DNA from: Anthopleura xanthogrammica
Taxonomy: Eukaryota > Cnidaria > Anthozoa > Actiniaria > Actiniidae
Assembly (NCBI GenBank): GCA_964019055.1
Contig: OZ025215.1
Span: 7,725,284 to 7,789,283 of the forward strand
DNA length: 64,000 nt
Reading direction: 5' to 3'
Below the pieces are notes generated by a model. That model searched no databases and was not told where the DNA came from. It saw only the letters and a list, made by a program, of their open reading frames with translations. Numbering within the stretch: the stretch's first letter is position 1; each line of letters starts with the position of its first letter. Positions 23,687 through 35,007 of the stretch are shown one piece after another. Both the position numbers and the translations under genes were made by a program.

Positions 23687-26600
23687 GTTTTTTTACCGTG
23701 GTTTATACCTCTTTCCTCCAGCACGACGTGCAAGGAAATAACTTATTCCAGCCGTGATCAAACGATAAATGCTGAGTTGCAGTATTGATACCTAAACCTT
23801 CACTTTCAAAATGCCATTCAGGTCAACATAAATAACCCTAATTCTTGGAAAAGTCCTGTATAGTGGTTGATACGCATGCGTGAGCCGGTTTGACACCTTG
23901 GTTAAGGACTTCAAGGAAAAATTCTTCAAGTAATTCAATATGGACATCAAAATCTTACCGAATCATATTTCATTTTCTACGATAATGTTCTATTTTGGGT
24001 TTATTTCCCATTTAATGTTTGCATATCAAATGAATGTATTTATGTTCGACCATAATGCATTTTGGTCATGTTGCTCTCATCCCCAGTCCTCTTTGTTTTA
24101 CTCTGACAAACCTTTTCGGGCATAGGTTGAACAACTCAATATTATTTAAAAAAAGTAAATAAAGACAAAAAAATTAAACAAAGCGTTTGATGAAATTGTG
24201 TATAATTAATTGAGTGGGGAATTCCCCTCCAAACCAATTCGTGTGTTCATGTTCAAACCTGTTCTGACAACACGATAGGACATCCTGCTTCACTTGGCAA
24301 ATATTCAAAAGAAGCCAAAATCTAAATAATAATATTGAATATAGCTTTTAAAAGGAAACCATGTCGAGACGTAATGCATAATGAATTCTCAAAAATATTC
24401 TATATATACTGCGTGGAAATTTGAGAGGGGGAGGGGTGGTTGTGGTGGATCAGGCCAAAGAACCATTATTAATGGCTGACATACTTTGCTGCACGGACAG
24501 TGAAAAATCTGATACTATTACCTTTTTTCTGGGGGGGGGGGGGGGGAGAGGAGGGGAAGTCAAACAACGTAACCCACCCTTCCTCACTCTCGTACAAAAT
24601 TCAAGCAGAAACATTAAAGTTTATTCATGTAATCGATAGAGTGGTATAATGATATGAACGTTAGTCATAGGTATACCCTTTACAAATCTGTACGTGAAGA
24701 AATTGAATTTTCTCGACATGGGAATTTTCCCTACCAAACATTTTTCAAGAAATTTGATTCATGTTCAGACTTGTTTCTTTGGGTCACTGGCGAAGCTTCA
24801 TGCTCAATGAATATGTAAATATCTTGAAAACCAAGGTCAGTAACACAAAAGTTATTTCTATAAATAATTTAGATAATGTTTGAAGTTCCAAAACAATATA
24901 TTATTTTAAACATAATACGTGTACTACAACCCTGATGATGGCCAAGATGGCCGAAAGCTTGGTTTAAGAAATAAAAAATTTCGCAGAAGACACATAGTCA
25001 AATAATAACTTCATGCCTGCGTGCAAACAAATATTGAATATATAACTCGTTTATAAACCGAAACTCAAACACCACGAGACAAGTTTCATTCTTATTTACT
25101 TCAAGCGAAAGTTATTTTCGACAGGGAAAGCTGCATTAATTTGAAGGACAGTAAATTGCCAAAGTCATTGACTATGGTCCCTTAAGGCGTTCATATGCAT
25201 ATAGACACTGATACTTTAGAAGAAACAGTTAGAGCAAAACCAAATATTTTTCGAGCACTCTGGTCGGTAAAACATCTTCAAACGAAAATTTAGCAAAGGT
25301 GACAATAGGAAGACAAAGTGTTCCTACGAACATCTTTTGTTCATCTTGCTTTATATGGTGTTCCAAGAACTTTATATAGTGTTTCCAAGAACTGGCTGGC
25401 TGTACACGTGACTCACGGCTGTACACGTGATCCCGGCGAGGGACATAATAAGCCCAGTTACGAGGAATGACGAGCTAATACGGGCCTATGTATGAAATCA
25501 TTATTAAACTGATATGCATGATCAAACTGCCAATATGAAATTAGAGAAAACTTACAGTCTTTGAAATATTGTCCTGATTTTGATTCTCGGGAAACATTCA
25601 TTTAATTTATATAACTCCAAAGGGAAAATTAATTTTATTTTGAGAATAATTTCATTCAGGTGAAAGAAATGCTGTTTCGTTTCTTTGATAAAGAAAAGAG
25701 TTTCAAAAGAATTTCATGTAAATATTTTGAGACTGTTACTCATAGCAACGGCCAGCCCAAAACGGTGCATTCCCGGATGACTCATTAATGGTAATAAAAT
25801 ATAATCTAATAAATATTGTTCGTCTAAAAGTGCTTATGAGCATTTATTTCTTAGAATCAGCAAACAATTGCGTCAATGATGAATTTAGAAATCAAGGAAA
25901 CTGCCTATAAAAAACAAGAGCAATTTTTAGTGCGTCATAAGCAGTTGGGAAGTTATTCTTCTGCAGAGATCTCTTCACTAGAAGTTATTCCAAGTCATTA
26001 AATACAGAGGATCATTATTGTTTCATTATTAAAAGTAAGATATTTTACTCGCAATCGATTTTTCTCTATCTTACCTGCTCTATTTTAACTTTTTACTTGC
26101 AATATTACATTTTTTGGCGCTTTTTCTTTGCCCCGTTTTGTTGCAGTTTCGGTCCGCTCCCAATCGATCTTTCGATCTAAACTTGTTTCCGCAGTGATTC
26201 GATATTTTCACATCGTAAAACGGCAGTTGGAATTCAATCCATACTTTATTTTAAAAGTATTTTAGACAATCAGAGTATTTTATATTAATTTCCCTTTATC
26301 GTTCCATAGTTTTTGCTCATCAAAAGTACTTGAAAATATACTGTAGTTTTGAACTTCGTTGTCGCTGGACAGCCATCTTGATTCAATGCTACAGGCCCGA
26401 TCAAAGTTTTCGTGTTTGGGTTGCACAATATATACCTAGAAAAGGGCGTTTTTCAAAATATTAAGCTTTTAACTTTGATAAACCTCAGCTGCTTTTTATT
26501 ATCGTTTAATAATGTAAATCTTTTCGTTTATCGCTTCACATAACAATAGTGCGACATAAGCACATTCTTGTGCGGATTCGTGAATCAGCATAATATTCGA

Positions 26601-26822
26601 ATTCATCCTTTTTTTAGCCGAAACGCTGAAGTTTTTTTGAAATTAGAAAATCGAGAAATAAAAAACAAGTGAGGTTTTAGTGGGGTTTCATGAATTTGAT
26701 ATAAATTGAATAATATATGAACTGAATATTTTTTTTTTCTTAACCAGTTACAAAACAAAAGTAGAATTGACTCGACGTCAGCACTAATGATGCAATGTAT
26801 TTTCCGGTTTATAACATTTCTT
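23687..26822. other. Intergenic; contains a hammerhead-like motif
   Basis: No supported gene. At 24932-24956 (plus strand) CTGATGA, a GGCC/GGCC hairpin and GAAA occur in order, resembling the motif at 19397-19423. A G homopolymer lies at about 24532-24546, and a tandem GGCTGTACACGTGA word at about 25400-25425. The remainder is AT-rich. The right end may hold the promoter and 5' exon of the gene at 27395. Confidence 0.45.
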
Positions 26823-27203
26823 GTTCGCTTGTTCGCTTGTTCGCTTGTTCGCTTGTTCGCTTGTTCGCTTGTTCGCTTGTTCGCTTGTTCGCTTGTTCGC
26901 TTGTTCGCTTGTTCGCTTGTTCGCTTGTTCGCTTGTTCGCTTGTTCGCTTGTTCGCTTGTTCGCTTGTTCGCTTGTTCGCTTGTTCGCTTGTTCGCTTGT
27001 TCGCTTGTTCGCTTGTTCGCTTGTTCGCTTGTTCGCTTGTTCGCTTGTTCGCTTGTTCGCTTGTTCGCTTGTTCGCTTGTTCGCTTGTTCGCTTGTTCGC
27101 TTGTTCGCTTGTTCGCTTGTTCGCTTGTTCGCTTGTTCGCTTGTTCGCTTGTTCGCTTGTTCGCTTGTTCGCTTGTTCGCTTGTTCGCTTGTTCGCTTGT
27201 TCG
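26823..27203. repeat. (GTTCGCTT)n 8-bp satellite
   Basis: About 47 almost perfect copies of an 8-bp unit. Because 8 is not a multiple of 3, each frame encodes an 8-residue repeat (LVRLFACS), giving spurious open frames on both strands. It lies 190 bp before the ATG of the gene at 27395, in its presumed 5' intron or promoter. Confidence 0.99.
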
Positions 27204-27394
27204 ATAAATTAAGGTGGAGTAATACAGACAACAAAAAATCGCCTCAAAAATCGCTAATAACGGGCATTTGCCGAGTCAGTAGGCCTAGCTCTAAATTCGA
27301 GATTGACTCATAAAACTATATAAAATTATATATATCAAAAAGAAACATCAATTTACAATTATTTAATTATTTTTTTATTTATCTTCCCCACAGC

Positions 27395-27922
27395 ATGGGT
27401 AATTGCGGCTCCGGATCCCAGAAAAGCGCCAAAAAGGATTCCCGAAAACACCTTTGTATTTTGTACAATGGGAGCGACAAGCTTCAGAGAAAGAATGCCA
27501 GGTCCTTTCGAGACGCGCTCCAGGCCGGTCCAGGTGGCAAAAACATGGTGATAAATTTCGTTGATGTGAATGAAGAGCGTTTCGATGGCTTGGAATGGTT
27601 GTCCCAAATCAAACATGTTCTGGTTGTATGCGTTGACCAGGCTGGTAACGACTCAATCAAAGGAGCTTTAGATAAAGATGGAATCAAAAACGGTGGCCCA
27701 CAAGACACTATGCATGCCAAGGTCCTCTCAGTTTCGTTTGGTACTGACCCTCCGCAGAGCATCATGGGAGATCTCCTTCAAAGGATTCGAGTCGATATGC
27801 AACGAGATTTCTGTTTCAAGTTTCAGAGACTGGATGGAATCGATGCAAATGACTTCGATAGCTCGGATGTGATGAGAGAATTGCGCACAACCATTATTTC
27901 AGCCATGAAAGATGAGAACTAG
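27395..27922 (+). CDS. Myristoylatable TIR-like alpha-beta protein, member 3
   Basis: Encodes 175 residues in one coding exon. A splice acceptor (TTTATCTTCCCCACAG) ends two bases before the ATG, implying a 5' UTR intron. The N-terminus MGNCGSGSQKSAKKDSRK has Gly2, Cys4 and Ser6 followed by basic residues: the arrangement for N-myristoylation plus palmitoylation and electrostatic membrane binding (known signal type; use here is inferred). The domain begins with strand KHLCILYNGSD (about 18-28), then helix FRDALQAG, LEWLSQIKHVLVVCVDQ (about 69-85), MHAKVLSVSFGTDPP (about 108-122) and a C-terminal helix. WLSQIKHVLVV and KVLSVSFGxxxP align by eye with WLDALNNVILI and RVIAVAFGxxLP of the gene at 35008. 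Expected to sit at the inner face of membranes; function unknown. Confidence 0.82.
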   Translation: MGNCGSGSQKSAKKDSRKHLCILYNGSDKLQRKNARSFRDALQAGPGGKNMVINFVDVNEERFDGLEWLSQIKHVLVVCVDQAGNDSIKGALDKDGIKNGGPQDTMHAKVLSVSFGTDPPQSIMGDLLQRIRVDMQRDFCFKFQRLDGIDANDFDSSDVMRELRTTIISAMKDEN

Positions 27923-29747
27923 AATTTGAAACTGAGTGAATGAACTGATTCGGTAGCTAGAACAATTTCATTTCAGTTTAGAAATGTCACAGAACTTGTA
28001 TGACTGAGAGGATGTCTCGTTATTGACCAGTGAAACAAGGACTGTATTTATGTCGAGACATTCTCTAAGTTTATTTCAATAGATCTTGCTTCAGTGCGAG
28101 GATGCATGCCTGTGTACTTAAGTACGCCTGTTAAAACTATTACATGACAGTATTCAAGCATTCTATTGGTTGTTATACGTATGAGATACTACAAAAATTA
28201 ACAAAAACAAAGGAAGACGAAAAAGGTGCAAAATATATTTTATAAAATTCTTTAAATAAATTGTCAAAACAACCTTTATATTTGCACTCAATAAACACTT
28301 ATTTTTCACGTAATCACTTGGTGCTATATTCAATATCGGGACAATGATAGCTACCGCTGAATAGCAAGCCATACAGGCTCAATGAATTACGTCATTTATC
28401 TGTTCTACATAAGTGAGCATCGCCTGGCAACCTACTTTGACTGACATGTCAAACATTGACAGAGCACACCCATGAAATACCTATCAAGTAGCAGCATTCA
28501 AAAGCATTTTGGCGATTCGTAGGTGTACGTTTTCTCTCTAACAAACTTGAGCTAAGTTAAGTGACTGGTATTATAATTCTCCAATAAAGGTAAGAGAAAA
28601 GAAACTTCTTGAAGTTCTAGCCATTGATGTCTAGTATCAATATACAATTTGCCTATTAAAAACACTTAAATCGGCATTTAAACTTAGCTTATCGAAGCTA
28701 AATTGGCCTCAATAGAAATGCGAAACATCATCTTAGATAAGAATGGCAAATATAGCCGAGCAATTCACGACATTTACTTAAATAGTCGCCAATAGAAAAG
28801 TAAATTTCATAGCTTTGATATTTTGATCGAAAAACTAGTCCAACATCTTTGAATTATCGATCATTCTAGTCCGGCTTCGTTCGATGACAATCATTCAGGA
28901 ATTTTAACAATTTATCCAATGAACTACGTATATATTGTCGTAGAGGGGTCATTAGAACCGCAAAGTTGCGCTAGTTCCAGTAAGAAAATAAAATGTAAAC
29001 TGACACAGCCATTTTTCTAGCTGGTTTTTTAAACTTAAATTATCACTAATCAAGCAATTTTGGTGTCGTATGGATTCCCTCTCAAGCTTCACGCTTCGTG
29101 GCTTTTGATGTCCGTAGGAGGTGAGGCGTTATGAATGAATCTATTGACCCCCCTCAAAGCAGCTAGCGTGGGCAGTTTCTCTATCTATACTGTAAGTCGA
29201 ACCATTTTTAAGTTCATGAAATTCAAACGCGCAGACTCTAATTGGTTTCTTTTATTACTAAGAACTGAATTAACCTTAAATAATAAATAACTTATGATCT
29301 ATAGCTATATTCTTAATTTTTAAAAATGTAAAAAAGGCGTTTTAGAAAACAATGCTTTATTACAGCGCATAGCCTGTCGCCGGATAACCGCTGACTGAAA
29401 AGTGCATGCGCGCAGACTCTGTTTGGTTTTATTATACAAAGAACTGAATCAATTTTCTTATGATACACGAATTTGCATATTCTTAACGGAAAAAAGGGGT
29501 TAAATTCTTAAAATCAAAAAACACACACACAATACTCATTATAGCGGATAGTGTCACATCAAGGTTTATTCGCGGAGATATAACCGCTGACTGAGTTACA
29601 GGACTGCAGCAAAAAAATTTGAAATTTTCTGAAATTTTGAATTGATCATTTGATTTTTTATTTTTATTTCATATTTCTTATTTAATTTTTGATATTTCCA
29701 TTTTCAATGTTCTGCCGGAAATATCTCAGTCATAAATTAAGTTATTT
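27923..29747. other. 3' flank of member 3 and intergenic
   Basis: AATAAA at about 28253 and again near 28290 are candidate polyadenylation signals for the gene at 27395. The rest is AT-rich with no convincing open frame. Confidence 0.45.
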
Positions 29748-30040
29748 AACAATTAGTCCTCGAGTCCGAATGGTCTACGAGTCAATAGCCGGCATGAGGC
29801 CGAAGGCGGAATGGGCTATTGACTCGTAGGCCATGAGGGCGAGAGGTCTAATTGTTTTAGTAAAAACCTACTAATCGGTCCAAAAGAAGGATGCAAAAAG
29901 TTTTGGATTTTGCTTTAAATATATTTTTTTTGGTTTTCAAAACCGGCGCTTTTCGCTACTAGAGGTCTATCATTAATAGACCCCTAGTAGCTCAGCCAAT
30001 CACAGGGCTCGATTGGTGATAGACCATTAGTAGGTTTTTT
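29748..30040. repeat. Nested foldback element
   Basis: Inner inverted repeat: AACAATTAGTCCTCGAGTCC...CTACGAGTCAATAGCC against its inverted copy ending CTAATTGTT (29748-29856). An adjacent inverted pair, AAAAACCTACTAATCGGTC (29862-29880) and AGACCATTAGTAGGTTTTTT (30021-30040), encloses a further short palindrome around CTACTAGAGGTCTAT. Confidence 0.75.
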
Positions 30041-30469
30041 CTAAGTTAAGTTATATCTGGTATACCAAAGTTTCTTGACTGACTTCTAGCACTGTTGCAG
30101 TGCACGTGGTTTGCAATGTTTTCTTGTCTTCTTGTCTTTTTCTCTTTCTTTTTTCCTTTAGTTTCGGAATTCCTTTCTTTTCTTTCTTTTAATTTATCGT
30201 TCTTCTAAAAGAACTTCAATTTTTTCAGCAGACAGCTATACCTTAATTGTTAATATCATGTTGATGAATTGTTATCGTTTAATCGGAAGGATTAACCACT
30301 AACTATCTCAATCGTATTACTTCCCCTACTATTGTAAACCGTCTATCGAATCACTCGAATCAAAACCAACTCGATATTTCTGGAAAGGGACAAAATATCA
30401 GTCTCATCATATATTTTATTTGAACAACCATATTTTTCCATAATTCAATTTTTATACTTTGGCATCTCT

Positions 30470-31759
30470 AGAATCTTGTGAAACTCACTCGCCAGTCACG
30501 TGAAAACAAAAATCAAACTTGGGCTTCCTGGGTTTATTTTAATTTTTATCATCAGTTCAAACAGGTTCAAAGTGCAAGTGATTCACCGTTCGTACCTGGT
30601 TCGTACCGGAAAGAACCATTTCAGCTTGATGACAGCAAACATGTTGTTACAAAACATCTCTTTAGTGCCTTTCGTTTTAAAGTACTAATTATTTCTTAAG
30701 TATCTCAGCTGGTTTGCCGGCATATTTCATTCAAGATTTTTCCTACGTTTCACTATTCTTTGGAATGGAAAATAGTATTAATAGTTTTTGTATAAAAGTC
30801 TAGTATATCTTTGGTGGAAATATAAGGTATTAAAAAGCAAAGTCAGGTAGTGATATGACATAACTAGTCGGTCGTTTCCGGTGTGACTTGACTTTGGCCT
30901 CGGCTTCGGCAACGCGTGACACTGAAAACCTCAACACCTCGGAACGCCTTTTCCATTATTGGTATCAGCATATATACGTATTACATACAGAAAGATATAA
31001 AAGAATTGATACTAACAGAAACATAGTACGCTTCTTGGACTAAGCCGATACGAGAAAAACGACAAGATTGCATAGGAAAATATTGAGTTTTTGAGAGCAA
31101 TTCTGAATTCAAAGTTGAAAGAAAGGGACAGAAACGGCGACAACATCGGTGCATGACGTAATCATATGGTACGTTTAATCTAGTTTTCTTTAAATTCATG
31201 ATATCAGTAATACAACTGCAGTCATTTCTTTCTGATGAAATGTTTGGTATATGGATATCTAATACCGAACTTCTAGATAGACCAGTCTCATTTATAATAT
31301 GCACTGATTTCAAATACTCAGGGTGTCAGGAATGAATTTCAGTTCAGTAGCAAATATCCTCTTCAACTCCCATCTCAGTGTAGAAGAATTTGAAAAACAT
31401 CGCGAGCACGGTTAACATTATTTCTCTGAGCTACAATAGAATTTGTATCATTTTATGTATCGCGTATTACTTAAATTTTCTACCTTTTGTTTGTAAAGTG
31501 TCGAGAAAAATACATTGGCACATAAAGAGTTGATATTATTATCTATGATTAATTTCTATTGTTTACAACTTGAAAAGCTTTGGTCTCTGATCATTGGTAC
31601 CACGTGCTACAACAGCAATAGCATTTTCCCGCCGAAACTATAAAACAAAAGGTCAAGACCGCTGACTGCACGTGCCTAACTGCTCACTTTGTTACTTAAA
31701 GTTTACAGGGAGTTTTATAATTGAAAACTGCATAGTCATAAAGCCTTTGTTTTTCAAGA
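30470..31759 (+). repeat. Right arm of 1.3-kb inverted duplication
   Basis: Inverted relative to 9738-11005. It continues after the LINE at 34230-34251 (AAGAAACATCGATACCGT). Small open frames inside (for example 30478-30699) are shared in part with the left arm but have no recognised function. Confidence 0.85.
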
Positions 31760-34229
31760 CCTACTGTGACCTACTTGACTCATTTGGACTTGAACAACAT
31801 GTTAGAGAGCCCACACATATTCATGGCCACACACTTGATTTGGTAATTACCCGATGCTGTGACTCACTGCTAAAGGATACTCCAAGTACTGACCACCTGT
31901 TCTCGGATCACTTAGCTGTTCTCTACCACATCCATGCACCTCGTCCACACATCTCAATCGAAAAGATTACATACAGGAAGATTAAATCTGTTGACATTGA
32001 CGCGATTTCATCTGATATGGCTGCGTCAAATCTATGTAACTCTACTACCACAGACCTCAACGAACTTGCTACTTCATATAATTCTATTCTTGCTGCTATT
32101 CTGGATGTTCACGCCCCTTTGAAAGAAAAGACCATGGTCATCCGTCATCGAGTCCCATGGTATTCTGAGGAGATCAAGCAAGCAAAAAGATCGAGACGCA
32201 AAGCAGAAAAGAAATGGAGAAGAACAAAATTACCACGAGACCTGAAACTGTTAAAGGATGCTAAAAACAACTGCAACTTTCTGATGAATGAAGCTAAACG
32301 GAAATTTTACACCGAATTCATAAGTGAACACTCCAGTGATTCTCGTAAATTGTTTCAAGCAACTAAGCGTCTTCTTTTTAAGGCACAACGACTGTCCTTT
32401 CCTGATTACAAGGATAATAACCAACTTGCTAATGATCTTGGAGAGTTCTTCATACAGAAGATCGCCAAAATTCGTAGTGAACTTGATGTTTGTCCAACGA
32501 CCCACCATGAGCCTGACCTTTATGTCACTGACTCTCAAGTTAGTGAATTCACTTGCTTTGAACTGTTATCAGAAGATGATGTTCTTAGCCTGCTTTCTTC
32601 TTTACCGAAGAAGTCGTGTACGCTGGATCCCATGCCTACATATTTGCTCATACGCTGTATTCCAACTATTTTACCAGTAATAACCACCATGATCAACATG
32701 TCTCTTCAGCAGAACTGCTTCCCAGATGTATGGAAAGAAGCAATAGTACAACCAAGACTGAAGAAAGTAGAGCTTGACACTTCTTTTGGTAACCTTCGTC
32801 CTGTCAGCAACCTTGTCTATGTATCTAAACTTACTGAAAAAGCAGTATTTCAACAACTTCATAAGCACATGGCCAGTAATAACCTCTATCCAACACTGCA
32901 GTCAGCATATCGCAAAAATCACAGCACGGAGACTTCATTACTGAAAGTGTTCAACGACATCCTGCTTGATATGAACAGTCAGAACGTCATATTGCTAGTA
33001 TTCCTGGACCTGAGCGCTGCATTCGATACTATTGACCACGATATTCTTATAGCTCGTCTCAATTCAAACCTTGGCATTTCAGAACCTGCTCTATCGTGGT
33101 TCAAGGAGTACCTCTCTGGCCGAAGTCAACGTGTCTCTATCAACGGATGTATATCTAAGAAGTTCAGCATCACAAGCGGTGTGCCTCAAGGAAGCTGTCT
33201 AGGGCCTCTCCTCTTTATCATTTACGCCAGTGATCTGTTTAAGATTCTAAACAAACACTCAGTTAAAGCTCATGCTTATGCAGATGACAGCCAACTGTAT
33301 CTCTCGTTCAAACCAGGAAGCATGGTTAACCAAAATGAAGCTACGGATACTGTGACGAACTGCATCAGAGATATTCAAGGATGGATGACATGCAGCAAAT
33401 TGAAAATGAATGATGGGAAGACAGAGTTCATGATCATTGGCACGCGACAGCAAGTGTCCAAGCAATCAATAGAGCAGCTCACTGTTGGCAATTCTTCAAT
33501 CAAGCCATCATCTTCTTTCAGGAATCTTGGAACTATTTTTGACACTAACTTATCCTTAGATAAGCAGATAGCAAGCATATGCAAATCTTCTTTTTATTAT
33601 CTATATAATATTAGAAAGATCAGGAAATTCCTATCTCCTGATTCTTGCGCTACTCTAGTCAATGCTTTCATAACCTGTCGCATAGATTACTGTAATAGCT
33701 TATACTATGGGCTACCTGGTTATCAAATAGCTAAACTGCAACGCATACAGAATACTGCCGCTCGTTTAGTGTCTTTGACCCCGCGCTTTTCGCATATTAC
33801 TCCTGTCTTAGCTGATCTCCACTGGCTACCAGTGAGATTTAGAATACGCTTTAAGATACTTATTTTCGCTTTTAAGGCTATCCACGGTCTTGCTCCTAGT
33901 TATTTATCTGATCTAATTTCTATCAAAAATCAGTCTAGTTATAATCTTAGGTCTAATAATGAGCTTCTATTAGCACCTCTACCGACTAAGCTTCGACCTA
34001 CTCTTGGTGGTAGGACTTTTTCATATGCTGCGCCAGTAGAATGGAACTCTTTACCATCTAGTATTAGGCATATTACATCATTAGCTACTTTTAAAGAACA
34101 CTTGAAGACATATTTTTATAGGAAAGCCTTTTTATAGCGTTTATGACTATGATTTATTATTTTTGTATTCAGCGCAGATGAACATTTCATGCTAATTTGC
34201 GCTTTATAAGTGTAATTATTATTATTATT
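31760..34229 (+). mobile_element. 5'-truncated LINE (L2/CR1-like), recent insertion
   Basis: A 2.47-kb insertion inside the right duplication arm, ending in an ATT repeat tail (about 34217-34229). It is flanked by AAGA (31756-31759 and 34230-34233), the apparent target duplication. The left arm at 9738-11005 shows the uninterrupted site. The 5' end is missing: only the last part of the endonuclease domain remains before the reverse transcriptase. Confidence 0.92.
31762..34137 (+). CDS. LINE ORF2 fragment: endonuclease C-terminus and reverse transcriptase
   Basis: About 791 codons open to a stop at 34137. The frame extends upstream to an ATG at 31672, but those first 30 codons (MPNCSLCYLKF...) are duplication-arm sequence, not LINE. 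It begins with the end of an AP-type endonuclease (VREPTHIHGHTLDLVITR; SDHLAVLYH), followed by a basic linker. Reverse transcriptase motifs follow: LRPVSNL, FLDLSAAFDTIDHDIL, SGVPQGSCLGPLLF, the catalytic AYADDSQLYL, and a thumb/C-terminal region with YNLRSNNELLL and WNSLPSSIR. The protein would copy its own RNA at a nicked chromosomal target, but without the complete endonuclease this copy should not be autonomous. The absence of stops or frameshifts indicates recent arrival. Confidence 0.92.
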   Translation, partial: YCDLLDSFGLEQHVREPTHIHGHTLDLVITRCCDSLLKDTPSTDHLFSDHLAVLYHIHAPRPHISIEKITYRKIKSVDIDAISSDMAASNLCNSTTTDLNELATSYNSILAAILDVHAPLKEKTMVIRHRVPWYSEEIKQAKRSRRKAEKKWRRTKLPRDLKLLKDAKNNCNFLMNEAKRKFYTEFISEHSSDSRKLFQATKRLLFKAQRLSFPDYKDNNQLANDLGEFFIQKIAKIRSELDVCPTTHHEPDLYVTDSQVSEFTCFELLSEDDVLSLLSSLPKKSCTLDPMPTYLLIRCIPTILPVITTMINMSLQQNCFPDVWKEAIVQPRLKKVELDTSFGNLRPVSNLVYVSKLTEKAVFQQLHKHMASNNLYPTLQSAYRKNHSTETSLLKVFNDILLDMNSQNVILLVFLDLSAAFDTIDHDILIARLNSNLGISEPALSWFKEYLSGRSQRVSINGCISKKFSITSGVPQGSCLGPLLFIIYASDLFKILNKHSVKAHAYADDSQLYLSFKPGSMVNQNEATDTVTNCIRDIQGWMTCSKLKMNDGKTEFMIIGTRQQVSKQSIEQLTVGNSSIKPSSSFRNLGTIFDTNLSLDKQIASICKSSFYYLYNIRKIRKFLSPDSCATLVNAFITCRIDYCNSLYYGLPGYQIAKLQRIQNTAARLVSLTPRFSHITPVLADLHWLPVRFRIRFKILIFAFKAIHGLAPSYLSDLISIKNQSSYNLRSNNELLLAPLPTKLRPTLGGRTFSYAAPVEWNSLPSSIRHITSLATFKEHLKTYFYRKAFL

Positions 34230-34251
34230 AAGAAACATCGATACCGTCTTC

Positions 34252-35007
34252 CATCTATCGCTCTGTTCTTTTTTTCTTTTTTTTCACCGCTTCATGTTTG
34301 ATGTTCACAAAAAAAGTTTACATAAATAAAGCAAAAATCTAAGAGTGACGAGAAAAATATGTTTTTGCATTTGACGTAATATAGATGTAATATATTTTCT
34401 TTATTCAAATCTACAACAATTACAACGAGAAGTTTCCTCCCTATAAGTATATCTGATATAGTGTTCTCTATATAGTGTAACCTTTTTCTAAATTTTTATT
34501 TTTAAAACTCGAAAATATTATATTCGTTGTAATTCTATGATTATGTTTTTTAAAAACGACGCATTTTTTCGGAATATTCGGCTCTTCTGTTGATAACACG
34601 TGAATCGATAATCGAAACAATGAAAAATAATTCATGGTTCATTGACCAATGAGCTTTCTTTGTCATTGTTTTCTATTTCACTCACGAACAGGTGCGTCTT
34701 CGTAATTAATATAAATAGCCTCGCCTTTTGACTGCCAAAACCACGGCCATATTTACAACGTTTTAAGACGAATATTCTCACTAATTGTGCCTTATTACGA
34801 GAAAACCAAGCTAAGAGCCATAGCGGTTCAAAAATCAACTTCATAATCGCAAGTTGACCGATTTTTCATGTAAGTTATTACTTTATTCAGTCGTTAGGGG
34901 AAATACTGGTAGAAAATGGGTATGATAATATAGATTTTCTTATTTCTCTCACGTTTTGAATGATGAATATATTCTTTGGTCATCTTTCAGAAAAATTGTC
35001 GTGAAAT
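34252..35007. other. Upstream region of member 4
   Basis: No coding frame of note. A polypyrimidine/CTTTCAG acceptor ends at 34990, 17 bp before the ATG at 35008, so part of the segment should be the 5' intron of that gene. Confidence 0.5.

Noticed and set aside
26823..27203. CRISPR-like array
   Set aside because: The repeat is a pure tandem without spacers, in a eukaryotic context.
26787..27313. LVRLFACS-repeat proteins on both strands
   Set aside because: Translation of the 8-bp satellite; no flanking gene structure.
31672..31761. First 30 codons as part of the LINE protein
   Set aside because: They belong to the inverted-duplication arm, as the left copy without the LINE shows.
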